Part shown: in pieces, positions 24,401 to 36,170 of the stretch
Layout: each line of letters starts with the position of its first letter
Position numbering within the stretch: position 1 is the first letter of the stretch
DNA from: Monarcha castaneiventris obscurior
Lineage: Eukaryota; Chordata; Aves; Passeriformes; Monarchidae
Direction: 5' to 3'
Length of the DNA stretch: 64,000 nt
Assembly: GCA_026261815.1 (NCBI GenBank)
Contig: JAMPIT010000566.1
Coordinates: 25,941,001-26,005,000, forward strand
Made by a program: the position numbers and the translations under genes
The notes under the pieces: generated by a model
Database searches by the model: none
The model's input: only the letters and a program-made list of their open reading frames with translations
Told to the model about the DNA's origin: nothing

Positions 24401-27400
24401 CAGTGATCCTAGCTGCTTTGCATTAGAGATTTCATCTTCTTAAGGGGACTCCCAGGACACTGCAGGAAGTACTGCTCTTACTGCTTTCACTTTCCAATGG
24501 TAATTTCAGCCACTTGGTGTCACAGAGCTGAAAGGGACTTATGTTAGGTCCAAGTATAATCGGCTTGGTGCTGTGGCTGATGAGGTGACTGTACTTGATA
24601 TTCTCTCCTTGTGTGTTTTAGCTACACTGATGCTGACTGGAGTACTGACTTCCTATGTTTCCGTAATTTTTGGTCCATCTTGATGAGCTGTCTCCAGGAT
24701 CCTAGAACAGCAATTAATGTAAAAGGTTTTTTATCTTCAGCCCAGATGGACTCAAAACTGGGTGAACAGAATGATAGATCTACTCTTTACTAAGGACTGT
24801 GGACTTGCTCTGAGTGTGCATTGTTATTTTGTGGACAGAAATGCCCACAGGCTTTCAGCAACAACAACAGATGGTCCTAAGGGCACTAGCCACTTGAGGG
24901 TGTTTGCAACAGGTAATTGTATGTTGAATAAGGCACAAGTATTTGCTGCTTTCCTTTAATTGCTCATGTCTCTTTATCAACCTCCAAATCATGGCAGCAG
25001 GTCAAAAGAGGCACAAGTTCTCAGGGTTTTGTGTGAAGAGTGCTTTGCTGCTTGAATGTTTCTTTTCTTTTGTTTTGTCCTTTTATTTTACTCATCAAGC
25101 CATTTTGGGAGAGATTACCATTTCAGTCTTTTCTGCTCTGCCCTTAGGAGTGTTCTGAGCTCTCTTTTCCTCTTGATAGAGGGGGAGGTGTTGAAGTGGG
25201 GTAGTGTTTATAAACAAGACTGTGTTTTTCTCCCTCCATTTATGTTAGTGGCTATGACCTAGAAGATTTAAGTATGTTTCCTGGGAACATGAAATAAATC
25301 TATTAAATGGAAGTAAAATTTTTGATACCTTGGACTGTGCTTTTCAGGCTTAATTACATATATTTATTTGACATGTCTGTTATTGTGGGAACTAGGAGTC
25401 TACATAATTCTTTCACAGTCTGTCACCTCCGTGTGATCTGCGTAAGTTCTTTCAGGAACGTTGACCTTGTGCTGTCCTCATGCATCTGTGTCTGCCCAGG
25501 TCCGTGGTGACCCTTTGCTTTCACATGAAGAGAAATAGAGTGATAAGGAAATCTGTGACATATCCATCCTACTTAGAAACATCCACAAATAAGAAGAAGA
25601 ATTTATTTCTTCAATAAATAAATTATAAGCAATTTTCTTCCTAAGATGGAGCGAGACGTACTGGGGCTAGGAAACTGCGTGGTGTGTTCCATGGCTGTAT
25701 TTTTTGAGCAGCATTGCTTTTGGATTCCTTTCTAATTATTAAGATGTCAGGAATAGCAAATCCAAAAGGTCTCTTTCCACAGTCATGGAAGCAATGCTTT
25801 CTCTCTCTCTCCTTCCTTCCCTACAGAATTACAATGAACTGATCATGGATCTGTTAATATATTTGCATCTTGTTTGAATGTGTTAAAGACTTGTTTCACA
25901 TTTACTGAGTAGTCCAGTCACTGTAAATTCAACTAGATCAGAAACAAATTAATTAATACACCAATCTGGAAAACAGAACCACAAGTCAAAATGAGCATTC
26001 CAACCGGTATCCTTGACAACTGGCTGAATATTCAGACATTTAATTCAACCCCTTATTACCTGCTTGTGGTAAGCACCAGGAACACAGTACCTTCTGCTTT
26101 ACGGACTCCTATCCAGAACCAAATATGCTTTTCTACTTCAGACAAAACCATGTTTGAGCATCTTGCCAGCCCATTAATGCTTAATGCAACCTTCATTGGA
26201 TAGCAAAATGAGATTTCTGAACACTCTCTGGGAATGATATTACGAAAAATCTAGCCCAAAGTGTCAAAATGGTTAATATCTTTATAGCTACTGCTCTCAG
26301 AGGAAGCTCATATCTGAAACAGAAAACCTTATGTTTTTAGGTATCTTGCTATAACAATTATATTAGCAGGAAAAAAGCTTTTGCTGTATCTTTTCCATAC
26401 ATTTCTAGAATTTATGATAAAACAAACTACCCTTGGGGTTATCCAGTAGAATCAGTGGAGGTTATGGGGGCTGTTCTCAATAGTGTGTCTGCACTACTAT
26501 AGAAATGTCTTAGGAAGCTCCAGAACAGCTTGCTCAGGTAGTGGAATGCATGTACCACAGGCTCAAACACCTTGTCTCCTGAGAGGAGTTCAGATTCCTG
26601 CAGGAAGTGGTTTGGCACTGGTGTGGCTGCACTGCAGTTGCAGTGTTCCAGGTCCCCGGAGAGCTCCCTCGGGAGGGGTGCCACACAGCACGATCCTGTG
26701 GCTCCTCAGCAGTGCTATGTGGCTGTGGATGGGTGCAGGAGGCACTGCTCTGCCTCCTCCCAGCACAGCTTTGGCAGGGCTAAAGCCTCAGAAACCACAC
26801 TCACATGCAGCTCTGCTGCTTCAGGACCTGAAACAATATTTGTGTGAACAGTATCTGAGATAACCAATCCTGCTGGAGCAGAACTGGCCCCATTTGTGAC
26901 ACAGCCAATGCACAGCCAGGCTGAGCAGGTGCATCACTAGTGTGGGTGCTCTTGGAAGCAAGCCAAGGCTCACAAGCCACATTCAACTGTATGCTGACAG
27001 CCTAGATGTTACCTGAGGACTGGATTTAGCATTTTGTCCCCCTGGCTTTCTCTTACTTTTTCCATTAGATTTCAGTTTTAAATTAGTGGAAGAAAATTTT
27101 CAGATGGTATGGGTAAAGCAGTGCCTCCTATTTATAGCCTGTGCTTGGAGGTCACTTTTCACCTCTACCTTGAAGAAGTCAGCCTTTCCCTGTGTCCTTC
27201 TAGAGCTCAGGTGTACCTAATGATGGACAATTGCATCTGGAGGGGAGGTCCCTGGCTGGCCATTGAGGCATTCACAACAGGCTACACTGGGGAAGTTGCC
27301 CATACAAAACCTCTGAGGAAAGAATTTTCAGAGACACCAGAAGTATGTGAAGTATTTTTAGTAGTGTACTGAGAAGAAATTTTACCTTTTTAAGGTAATT

Positions 27401-29966
27401 TAAGTTATTAACAGTTTTCCTAGGGTAATTTCTTGTGTGTATTCTGCTAAACATTAGGAAAATTTGTTTTCACTATGCCCTGGTTTCCTCTTCTGTTTTC
27501 CTTTTACTTTCCATCCTGCCTCACTGTTTTTTTTGGTTTGGTTTGGTTTGTTGTTTGTTTTTTTTTTAGTGCACTAAAATAGCTAAAATAGCTCACACAT
27601 TGTTTTGGATCTTGTAGTACTTCTGTTATGCAGCAACTTGCCTTTAAAAAGGGAAGGTTGACTGGCCCAGCCTTCGAGGAGCTGGAAAATAAGGATTTAT
27701 GCAGTGCAGCACACAAAAGAGATCCAGACTCAGCCTCGTAAAGAAAAACATCTAAACATTTATGTGATTACCAGGAACAGCATATTCTCCTGTACCCATG
27801 TGTTTCTGGATGCATTCCAAGATATTAATAGAAGTAGTGGCAGGGCTGTACATTATATTGTTATTTCTTCCTTGGAGAGAACAGAATGTTAGACTGTGAG
27901 AATATGACATGGAAACTATGTGAGTTGGCTGCCCTCTTCTACTTTATTTACTCCTTCTTAGATCTTTCTGACTTTGGGGCTTTTGCAGTCACTTTAAAAG
28001 GGATTTTCTTTTTGACCAGGAAGAGGATTACTGGAACTTCTACTCTGGATCAGATGATGGACATTAACCCTGGTTTCTGTCTCTATCTGTTTGAAACAGA
28101 ACAGACCTGAGTAGTCAATAATGTGTTAGACACACGCAAGATCTTAAATTTACTTCCCTCTTGAGTTACAACAGTAATCAATACATGTCAATAGGTAAAA
28201 ACATCTATATGCTTCATTATTTTTCATCTTATTTGTACAAAAATAAACATTACACCTTCCGATAAATGTCCTTTCATTTTATCATCTGTCTCACTTAACT
28301 AGTGAATGACATTGTGTCTTCCATGAGATTGATCTAGGACTCAGCTAAGAGCAGGCCAAATACTGCAAAGAGACAGGCTTAAGAAGCCAGGCAGAAAATA
28401 GTAATTTAGTTTTATTATTGTTAGAGGAAGGGCTGTCCACTTCCTGAAAATCTGCCATTCTGTCACTAAATGGGAACCCAAGTGTCTCTTAAATTGCCTT
28501 AGTCTGGATGGAGTCTAGCTACATTTTCCAAGACTGGGTTTTTAAATTCATGGTTTTCCCAGCACCCAATGAGGAGGTAATGCTCCTGCAAGCTGTAGCT
28601 CCCTCTTTTCGACACCTTCTTTCCTTTCCCATGTTTTCCTGCCCTTTGCACCATGCTGGCTCTGGCACCAAAACAACTATCCACATGGTGCCTTGAAAAA
28701 GCAGATGAGGGAATTGATCCAGTTTGAAACTAACTTTTATAAGAGCTCAAGCCTGTTTCCCATTGCTTTTCACCACTCAGCCATACCAGGTTGCACTGGT
28801 CGGGTGCATGGGGTGGAGGTGAGGAGGGTGAAGGAAGGGAGGAAGATAGAACTTCATCTATCTGCAGCACTACTATTTTGTGCTGTTTAAAGTATTTTTG
28901 TAAGTATGGGCTAAGACACTGTCAAGACTGCATTTCTTGGCAGAACTTTTTTTTCCTGGAGAAGTAAGATTTTACTAGTTAGTGCCCCTAGTCCCTCCAG
29001 GTTTAAGAAAAAAAAAAAAACTGTATCTGAAGACAGAGAAGCTTAGCATATGTATGTTCTCTGTGAATGGCAGCCAGTGTAAGTTTAGAGGATGTGTCAA
29101 AGTTAAATTACTTCAAACTAGAGGCAGTGAGGAAGGGTTAAAGGACACTGACAAATTGTAGATGTATGGTAATAGCTGATAAATTTATTTCTACCTTAAA
29201 CTAAAGGATTGCTTCTCTTATTCTCCAGATTATAAGAAGAATCTGCAGATTAAGACAATAGTACCTGTTAAACGTTGAAATAACATTGCATTTCAGGGGA
29301 TGTGCATTCAGTAATCCACATAGTACCTTTCAGTTTTCCATGCAATGTTATCTGTTACAACATGGTATCACTTTGAAGGGCAAGTGCTGTCTCACCATAA
29401 ATTAGCAATGGGGTGGCAGGGAAGATGCAAACTTTTGGTTTTCATTTCTCTCTGATGTAGAAAGGGAGCAATCAGCAGCTCCTATTCTCTGAAGACTGTG
29501 TGGCTTGTTCTCCATGGGACAGATGGTACAAGATAAGGCATCCCACACCACTTAACAGAAGCTGTTTCCCATGGACAGATTTTGCTATGGATAGAATCAA
29601 ATTGTATAGCCCACCAGCAGAACATCTAAGGCACCAAACTGCATGCAGTTGTGTTTACACAGCTTATTGGAGGTGGTGTTTGGCATAACCTAACCACTCA
29701 TCCCCTGACCTGTCATCATCAATCTGGATTTAAAAGCCTAGAAAAAATTGCCTAAGTTAGTCTGACTGTCTCTAAAATACTTCTGTATTTTGATTTAGAA
29801 AGATGCTCATTTTTTGTTCATAGCAGAAAGTACTATAAATGAAAAACTTTTGCTTTCTGAAAGCAATCAATTTTTTCTTATTATTATTTCATTTTTTCCC
29901 AGTGTGAAATCACCTTGAGAGTCCTACTCATTATTTATGTGATTAAACAGTGCTTCTGTGTTCCCT
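21411..29966. other. Long non-coding stretch, no gene or mobile element recognised
   Basis: About 8.5 kb without a supported exon or a recognisable repeat other than short homopolymers and a TTTGG run near 27525-27550. The segment 26440-26990 is visibly richer in G and C and carries overlapping open frames on both strands (up to 126 codons). No splice pair, domain or homology to a family I know could be assigned. The rest is uniform AT-rich sequence. Confidence 0.5.
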
Positions 29967-30345
29967 TTAAGATTGTTCCATTAGAAGCACATTACTTTTC
30001 TGCTTGAATGAAAAAATGCTTGAATGCAATTGGATCCAAACTCTCTGATGCAGTTTCTCTCTGGGATCTTGCTTCAGGTTTCTTTGCAAAAGCTGGTCAC
30101 AGACCAGTTCTGCATTGCTGCTGAAGCGATTCAGATGCCTGGTACTACAGGGCAGTTTTGAAAATAGCAACTGATGTGCAGGTTTAACACCATATGAGGT
30201 CTGTCTGAGAGTGCCAGGAACTATAGAGCTGACGTGCAGGCCCTTGCCAGTGCAGAAGAAAAAGGACTCCCTGGCTCTGATGCTTTCCAAAACTTGCTGA
30301 TGAAGGTTCCCATTTAGAAGATCAACCTCAAAAGGCCAGACTTTC
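29967..30345 (-). other. Unusually long open frame without recognised function
   Basis: On the minus strand a frame stays open for about 125 codons from just after a TAA near 30365 to a TAA at 29967. It includes a basic stretch around NLKQDPREKLHQRVW and ends SNVLLMEQS. There is no good start context, no clear acceptor and no recognised domain. A frame of this length is uncommon but expected a few times by chance in 64 kb on six frames. It is reported as an open frame, not as a gene. Confidence 0.2.
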
Positions 30346-33214
30346 TTGGTAGATGTGAAAGGAACTTAATTTCCTCATAAACCAAGTATCCAGGCATCAA
30401 GAAGATTTGCGAAATGGTGATACAATATTTAGTATTGTGGGTGGCATTGTGCAATAAGGCTCATTGCCCTTTATACCTTTTGCCACTGTTCACAGTGTCT
30501 GACAGCAAGGAAAATAAGGTGGCATATATGCAGGACTGTAAAGCCACAGTGCCATGTATGTATTTTCAGTTTGTTTGTTTTGGAGGTTCTTTATTTTTAT
30601 TTTAAGAGAAGTAATGTACTAGAAAAAATATTTTTAATATCTAATTGCCATGGTACCTTTCCAAGATTTTGCCGTGGTACCTTCCAACAAGTAAAGACAA
30701 AGTGTCACCCTTGCAGAGTGACCTCATCAGAAAGTTACTTTTGGAATAGCAGCTGCAGCAGGTGTTAATCTAGAGAATTGTCAAGGAAATAAGGGGGACT
30801 AACTCACTTTCCTAGAGTGTCATTTAGGATTATATTAAATATTCTAATAATGTGCAGACCCCAGCATCCAGAAGCTGTCACAGGAGTATCAGAGGAATCA
30901 GGGTTTGCATAACAACAGGAGCAGGCCGGGGCAGGGGGGTTATCCTTGATGTGTTTCCTCATGTTCTCTTGTTCCTAGTCCTCCCTGTGACTGGAATGTA
31001 AATTCTAAACCACGACAGCAAGCAAACCCACAGAAGGCAGCTGGCAGGTGGGCAGCAAGTGGTCAGGACAGCAGGAGAACACCAATACATTTTATGCCTT
31101 AACACTCAATATAGCTCTTAAGATATTTCAGAGCACGCACAATCTGTACAGAAGACCATGGCTCAGATGTCCAGACACATGAAGAATGAGCTTGTAATCT
31201 TGTATCTGTACATCACTCTGCTTTCCTGAAGACTCTGTTTTTGAGTACTTAAAGGTCTGTTTAGTCAAGAGAAACCTCAACTAACAAGGTGTTTCTTTTT
31301 TCTTTTCTGCAAACAGAATGTTCACTGAAGACCCTTCTGTGATGGTTTGGATGACCAAAGTGACCTTCATCTATACAGTTCATGCATATGAATTCACCAC
31401 ATAACCTTGTTTGACCCTAGAGGGTCCTTTTGAGGGAAAGGGGCTACTGCATGCCCAGTAACCACTCTGATGCTCTGCAATTAAATGTGTTTAAAAAGTT
31501 AGATTAAATGTTGTGCCTGTGATTACTTTTTTTTTTTTTAATTAAAAGTAATTTAGAGGCAGCTAAATGGGAAGAAACAAAAAATAACACATGAAGAAAA
31601 TGCTGTCCAAAAGGCCTGGGACATACTAGAAAAACAGCAATCAAACAGGAATGATAACACAAAAATCAATAGGAAAAATGGCATACTGAATCAAATTAAC
31701 TTTGAATTGATTATACAGAGAAAAACAAAACCAGTTTTGACTGCTCTCCCTAATATTTGATCCTGAGAACAGTTTAAAAACATTTAAAACATTCTCATAA
31801 TCCATTTCCTTTATACTGTGCATTTTCCTCTGAGAATGTGCCTTACACCACATTTGTCATTTATGACAGAATAAAAATAAAAACAAGAAGCTGGTATAAT
31901 AAATTTCAGTTTTGAGAACTCAAGTAACAAAAGCACAATCAAAGAAATGAAAGGATAATTAGTAACAATGAATAAAAAAATGGCAGCTTAAAGCCTCTTT
32001 CAGATTTAGCAATATGTCAGAGCAGAGCTAAGGAAGCACAGACAATGAGAAAAATGTTTCTTCTAAACAGAGTGGAGGACAAATTCAGACCACAGCTAAG
32101 GGCCTAATCAATATTTCAGTTAAAATTCTTGATGTTAGAGCCTAACACCAAGTATGCAGAGGCATTTTTATTTATTCACCTGTTACATTTTTACCTTACA
32201 TTTTCAGGTGATCAAATTGCTCTGATTGCTGTAAAACTTTTTACATCAAGAAAAGGGTCCATATACTAACCTGGATCAGACAGGTGGTTAAAAAAGTAAA
32301 CAATAAGGCAGTGTACAGACCTTTTAAGACTTTAAATTTCATAAGCAAGATAATTAAAAACAACTAATGACAGACAACAATTGACTAGCATAATGAAAAC
32401 ATCTGTTCTACCTTTGACTTCTTATATTAGTGGTCTTGAAGATTCATTAACTTTCTAGGCAAAATGAGGATAATATTAGTATTAAAAGTAAAAACTCAGA
32501 AAAATGGGTACATTTAAGATGTGCAGTAATACAAATCTCAGTGATATTTAGCAGAGAGAGCTCTGAGAATGCTGCTCTTCTGTTTCTTATCAGCTGTGAT
32601 GTATCTAGTCACAAAATATTTTTATTCATTTACTGGTCTGAGGTTAATTGCTCCTCACATCTAAAAGCCAGAAGTTGAGTATAATCTAAGCTTGTTGTCT
32701 AATTTGATTCTGTTGAGAACAGGAAACATTGGATGCCTAAGGCGGGTATCCAAGGAGGTGAAATAAATTGTCCTTTAAATGTGCTTGCTTCTCAGCCAGT
32801 GTAAAAAGCTTGAAGTTCTCATCTCACTGTTAGACAGTTAAACTTAAGTAAGAGGAATCACAGCTTGACGTCCAAATCTACAAAGGCATCTGTTGGTGTC
32901 AGTAGTATTACACTGAGAGAACTGGCTTCAAAATGCTACAGTTCATAAAGTCAGTAGCTTTGGACACTTTGATACAACATGCAAATCCATGAGCATTTCT
33001 TGCAAGACATGTTCCTGAAATATCTCCTCTCTTGGGTTTGTTTCTTTTTTTTTTCTCTATCCTCTCACTCAAGTAAGGCTTCACCATGATAACATATAAA
33101 TATAAAGGCAAAAATAAACAATGAACCTGTGTAGTTACAGGGGAAAACATGAGGAAATCTCCTTTTAAGGAAACTGGAGTTATGTCAGTGTATAACATAC
33201 TGGTGGCATGTAAC
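30346..33214. other. AT-rich non-coding stretch, no gene seen
   Basis: No exon, mobile element or RNA gene recognised. A short G-rich segment lies near 30920-30945. Confidence 0.55.
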
Positions 33215-33682
33215 AGCAGGTCCTGCTCTACTCTGCACTGGTGTGGCCTTAGCCTGAATATTGTGTGCAGTTTTGGGCTGAGGTCTCTTGGTTTGTTTAG
33301 CCTGGAGGAGAATGAGGGGAGACCTCATTGTGGTCTTCAATATCCTCGTGAAGAAAGTGGAGCACAGGTACCAATCTCTTTGCTCTCATGACCAGTGACA
33401 GGACTTGAGGAAATAGTCTGAAGCTGTGTCAGGGAAGGTTTAGGTGGATATCAGAAAAAGGTTCTTCACACAGAGAGTGGTTGGGCACTGGAACAGGCTC
33501 CCCAAGGAAGTGGTCACAGCATCAAGCCTGACAGAGTTCAAGAAGTGTTTAAACAATGCTTTTAGGCACATGGTGTTATACCTGGTTTGTCCTGTGAAGG
33601 GCCAGGAGTTGACTTTGATTATCTTTGCAGGTGCCTTCCATCTAGGCATATTCTATGATTCTATGATTCCATGATTCTATGA
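33215..33682 (+). mobile_element. CR1 LINE 3' fragment, best preserved copy in the window
   Basis: The copy begins within the CR1 block 'tcctgctctactctgcactgg'. It continues through 'ttgtgtgcagttttggg', 'agcctggaggagaatgagg' and 'ggagacctcattgtggtctt', and then the C-terminal end of the ORF2 frame, where the peptide word VVGHWNRLPKEVV is still readable at about 33475-33515. The 3' end keeps an almost perfect octamer tail, with ATTCTATG and ATTCCATG units at 33649-33680. The 5' end is truncated, as is usual for CR1. Reading-frame preservation suggests it is younger than the copies at 7.1 and 10.9 kb. It cannot encode a complete ORF2. Confidence 0.93.
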
Positions 33683-35980
33683 CCTGTCAGTGAAGACCTG
33701 CAGAGAGTAGATCCTATTGATCCTGACTCAGGACATGAAAGGATGATTTGGTTTGCTGACCTCTGCCATCCTATTTGTTACAATAGTGTGAAAAGTCTTT
33801 GCATTTGAAACAACCCTGAGCATACATAGAACACGTACGACAAGGTCCAGCCATATTTTATAATTCTCTGTCAGTGCTGCAGAAGAGAGACTTATTTCCA
33901 TCTGCCAAGACGTGAGCAGGGCTGTGCATGAACTGAGGTGTTACTCAATGTATTTGGAAAACTTTAAACTGAAATATTGAAATGGAATTTAGCAAAATTT
34001 GAACAGCTGAGCAGGATCACAGCTTTAGGCTTGGATGTCTGTGTGTTCTGTGCAAGTCCCAGTTTTGGTAAGTCCCTTTGGCTCTGCCGATGTTGTGGGA
34101 TGTGAAAGTGCCTGCCAGCTTCTGCATCCCTGAAACTGAATCTAGTCACATACCATCTGCCTTTCCTCCTCAGGCTGTGGTCTTCAGCCAAAGCATATTA
34201 AGGCATACAAGAAGGCAGTGACAGCAAGTTACAACAAATCCCCTAAATGAATGGGGGGTTCAGGACTGGGTGAAGTAGGGTACCATCAAGGACATGCAGC
34301 ACAGAATAAGTGATCCCTGAGGCCATATGAGTAGAGACAATCTATTCATTGTTCCTGTGCAAGCCAGTAGCGGGTATCGAAAGAGGGATATTCTGCCCTT
34401 CAGTATAGGCATGATCTCTCTGAATCTGGCACAAGCAGCTGCCCAAAATTAAATATGCAAGTGAGTAAAGCTTCTGAGGAAAAGAAATGTTTTCTAATCA
34501 ATTTCCATTAGATAGAAAGATGTTATGGATAAGTAGGTGGTAAGCTTTTCTGCTGGTGAATTAATACATCTATGTCATGACCATCAATTGCTGTCAGAAA
34601 TGTGTGCATGGTCTGGAAGACTTTTTACAAATTAACAGTGATTGGTCAAGCTGAAAGCAGGTGTATCTATTTGAATCTATTCTGACCTTTGGTTCATGGC
34701 ATATGTTCATGTTATGTCACATTACTTCATCATATCACAAAAGCTAAATGTCATACAGTGTCACATCCTAACCTAAGACAGCTCATCAGCCCCACTGTTG
34801 TCAGATTATGTATAATGTAACAAAAGCACAGTAAATACGATGTCCTGTGTGTTATTTTAGCAGTTATCAGTCACATAAGAAGTTGAAAGCAATATTCATG
34901 TAAATGAAAAGATACAGCATAATTTCTTTGGAAACTCTCAGGGGCTTATTTACTGTTATTTCCATAAACCATTTCTTCTGTGTGTTAACAAAGCTTTTGA
35001 ACAATTCTCATCAATACTCAGAACTGCAAGCCCTTGGAAATCTGCTGCTTAGGACTCCCTGCATTATTACCATGTTTAAGGTGAAAGTTGCGCCTGAGGG
35101 CAACTGGCCAATAAACCTGTCCTTGCCTTCTGCTTGTGGGATTGCCCTTCTTATCACACTCCTACTTTTGTCAGCCTATGACTCAAAGCCTAGTAACTTA
35201 ATCAAGCTTGTGTTTATAAGGCTTATGTCATCTGAGTAGGAAACCAAAGCAATCCCTTGTGACTTAGGGGACCAGTCACATGCTTCCAAAAATGACTGAC
35301 TGTGGAGCTTGACTGCCAGGGCATAATTTGTTTAGATTAATGGCTAACAAAAAACTGTGAGTGATACACAGGTTTGGATAAATTATCATCAGCCTCTGGA
35401 AAGCTCATAAACAGGGAAAGAAGTCAGGCAAAGAATACATTCATCTCACAAACTAGTTAAGTAATCTCTCCAGGTCTACACAGCCCACAAAATGCTAGTG
35501 TTTCATAAGGTTGCATGTGGTCAAAACAGTAAAGGTTTAATACTCTAAGGACAGGTAGTTGCATGCAGCTGCAAAATGACACCTGGTGGCCTTTTGGGAG
35601 AGTGGCTATCATGATTTCTCGAGACAAGGGCAGAGGGGTGGGCAGGTGCAGTTGCTTTCAGAAGACCTTTGCTTCTGGGGACTGATAAGTTGTGAAGATC
35701 TGGACATAGCAAGTTTCGAAGTAAATGCTTGTGATTGTTCATCTAACTACTCACACCTAGCTACCTGTGAGTACAGACAAGTGCCATTATAATGGCCATG
35801 ATTTTGTCAGGCCACATGACACAGCATCATTTCTTTCTCTCCTCCTCCTCCCACTCCATGCTGGGCATGTAAGGAAGGAGGGAAGGAACATACAGGATTG
35901 TGCCCTTCCTGCCAAGTTGTGTGTTAGGATATTCCCTTTTCTTGTTGCTTCTATGCTCATGCCTTGCCTGCTGTCTCACA
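33683..35980. other. AT-rich non-coding stretch, no gene seen
   Basis: No supported exon or mobile element. Open frames at minus 33964-34191 (75 codons) and plus 34904-35239 (111 codons, with a hydrophobic stretch near its C-terminus) have no splice partners or recognised domains and are treated as chance. Confidence 0.5.
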
Positions 35981-36170
35981 CAGAATCATAGACTCATCAA
36001 GGTTAGAAAAGACCTTCAAGATCATTGAGTCGAACCTTTGACCAAACACAACCTTGTCAACTAAACTACAGCACTGAGTGCCATTCCCGGTTGTTTCTTG
36101 AACACTCCTAGGGATGGTGACTCTACCACTTCCCTGGGCATCCTGTTGCTGGGTCTGACCACCTTGTGAT
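35981..36170 (-). mobile_element. CR1 LINE fragment, 3' end only
   Basis: Read on the plus strand it begins CAGAATCATAGACTCATC, the reverse complement of the CR1 octamer tail. The typical antisense words 'aaagaccttcaagatcattgagtcgaacc' and 'ccacttccctgggcatcctgtt' follow. Similarity fades near 36170. This is a 5'-truncated copy of about 190 bp. Confidence 0.88.

Noticed and set aside
34904..35239. A 111-codon plus-strand frame with a hydrophobic segment
   Set aside because: No start context, splice sites or recognised family; a hydrophobic run is common in AT-rich random frames.
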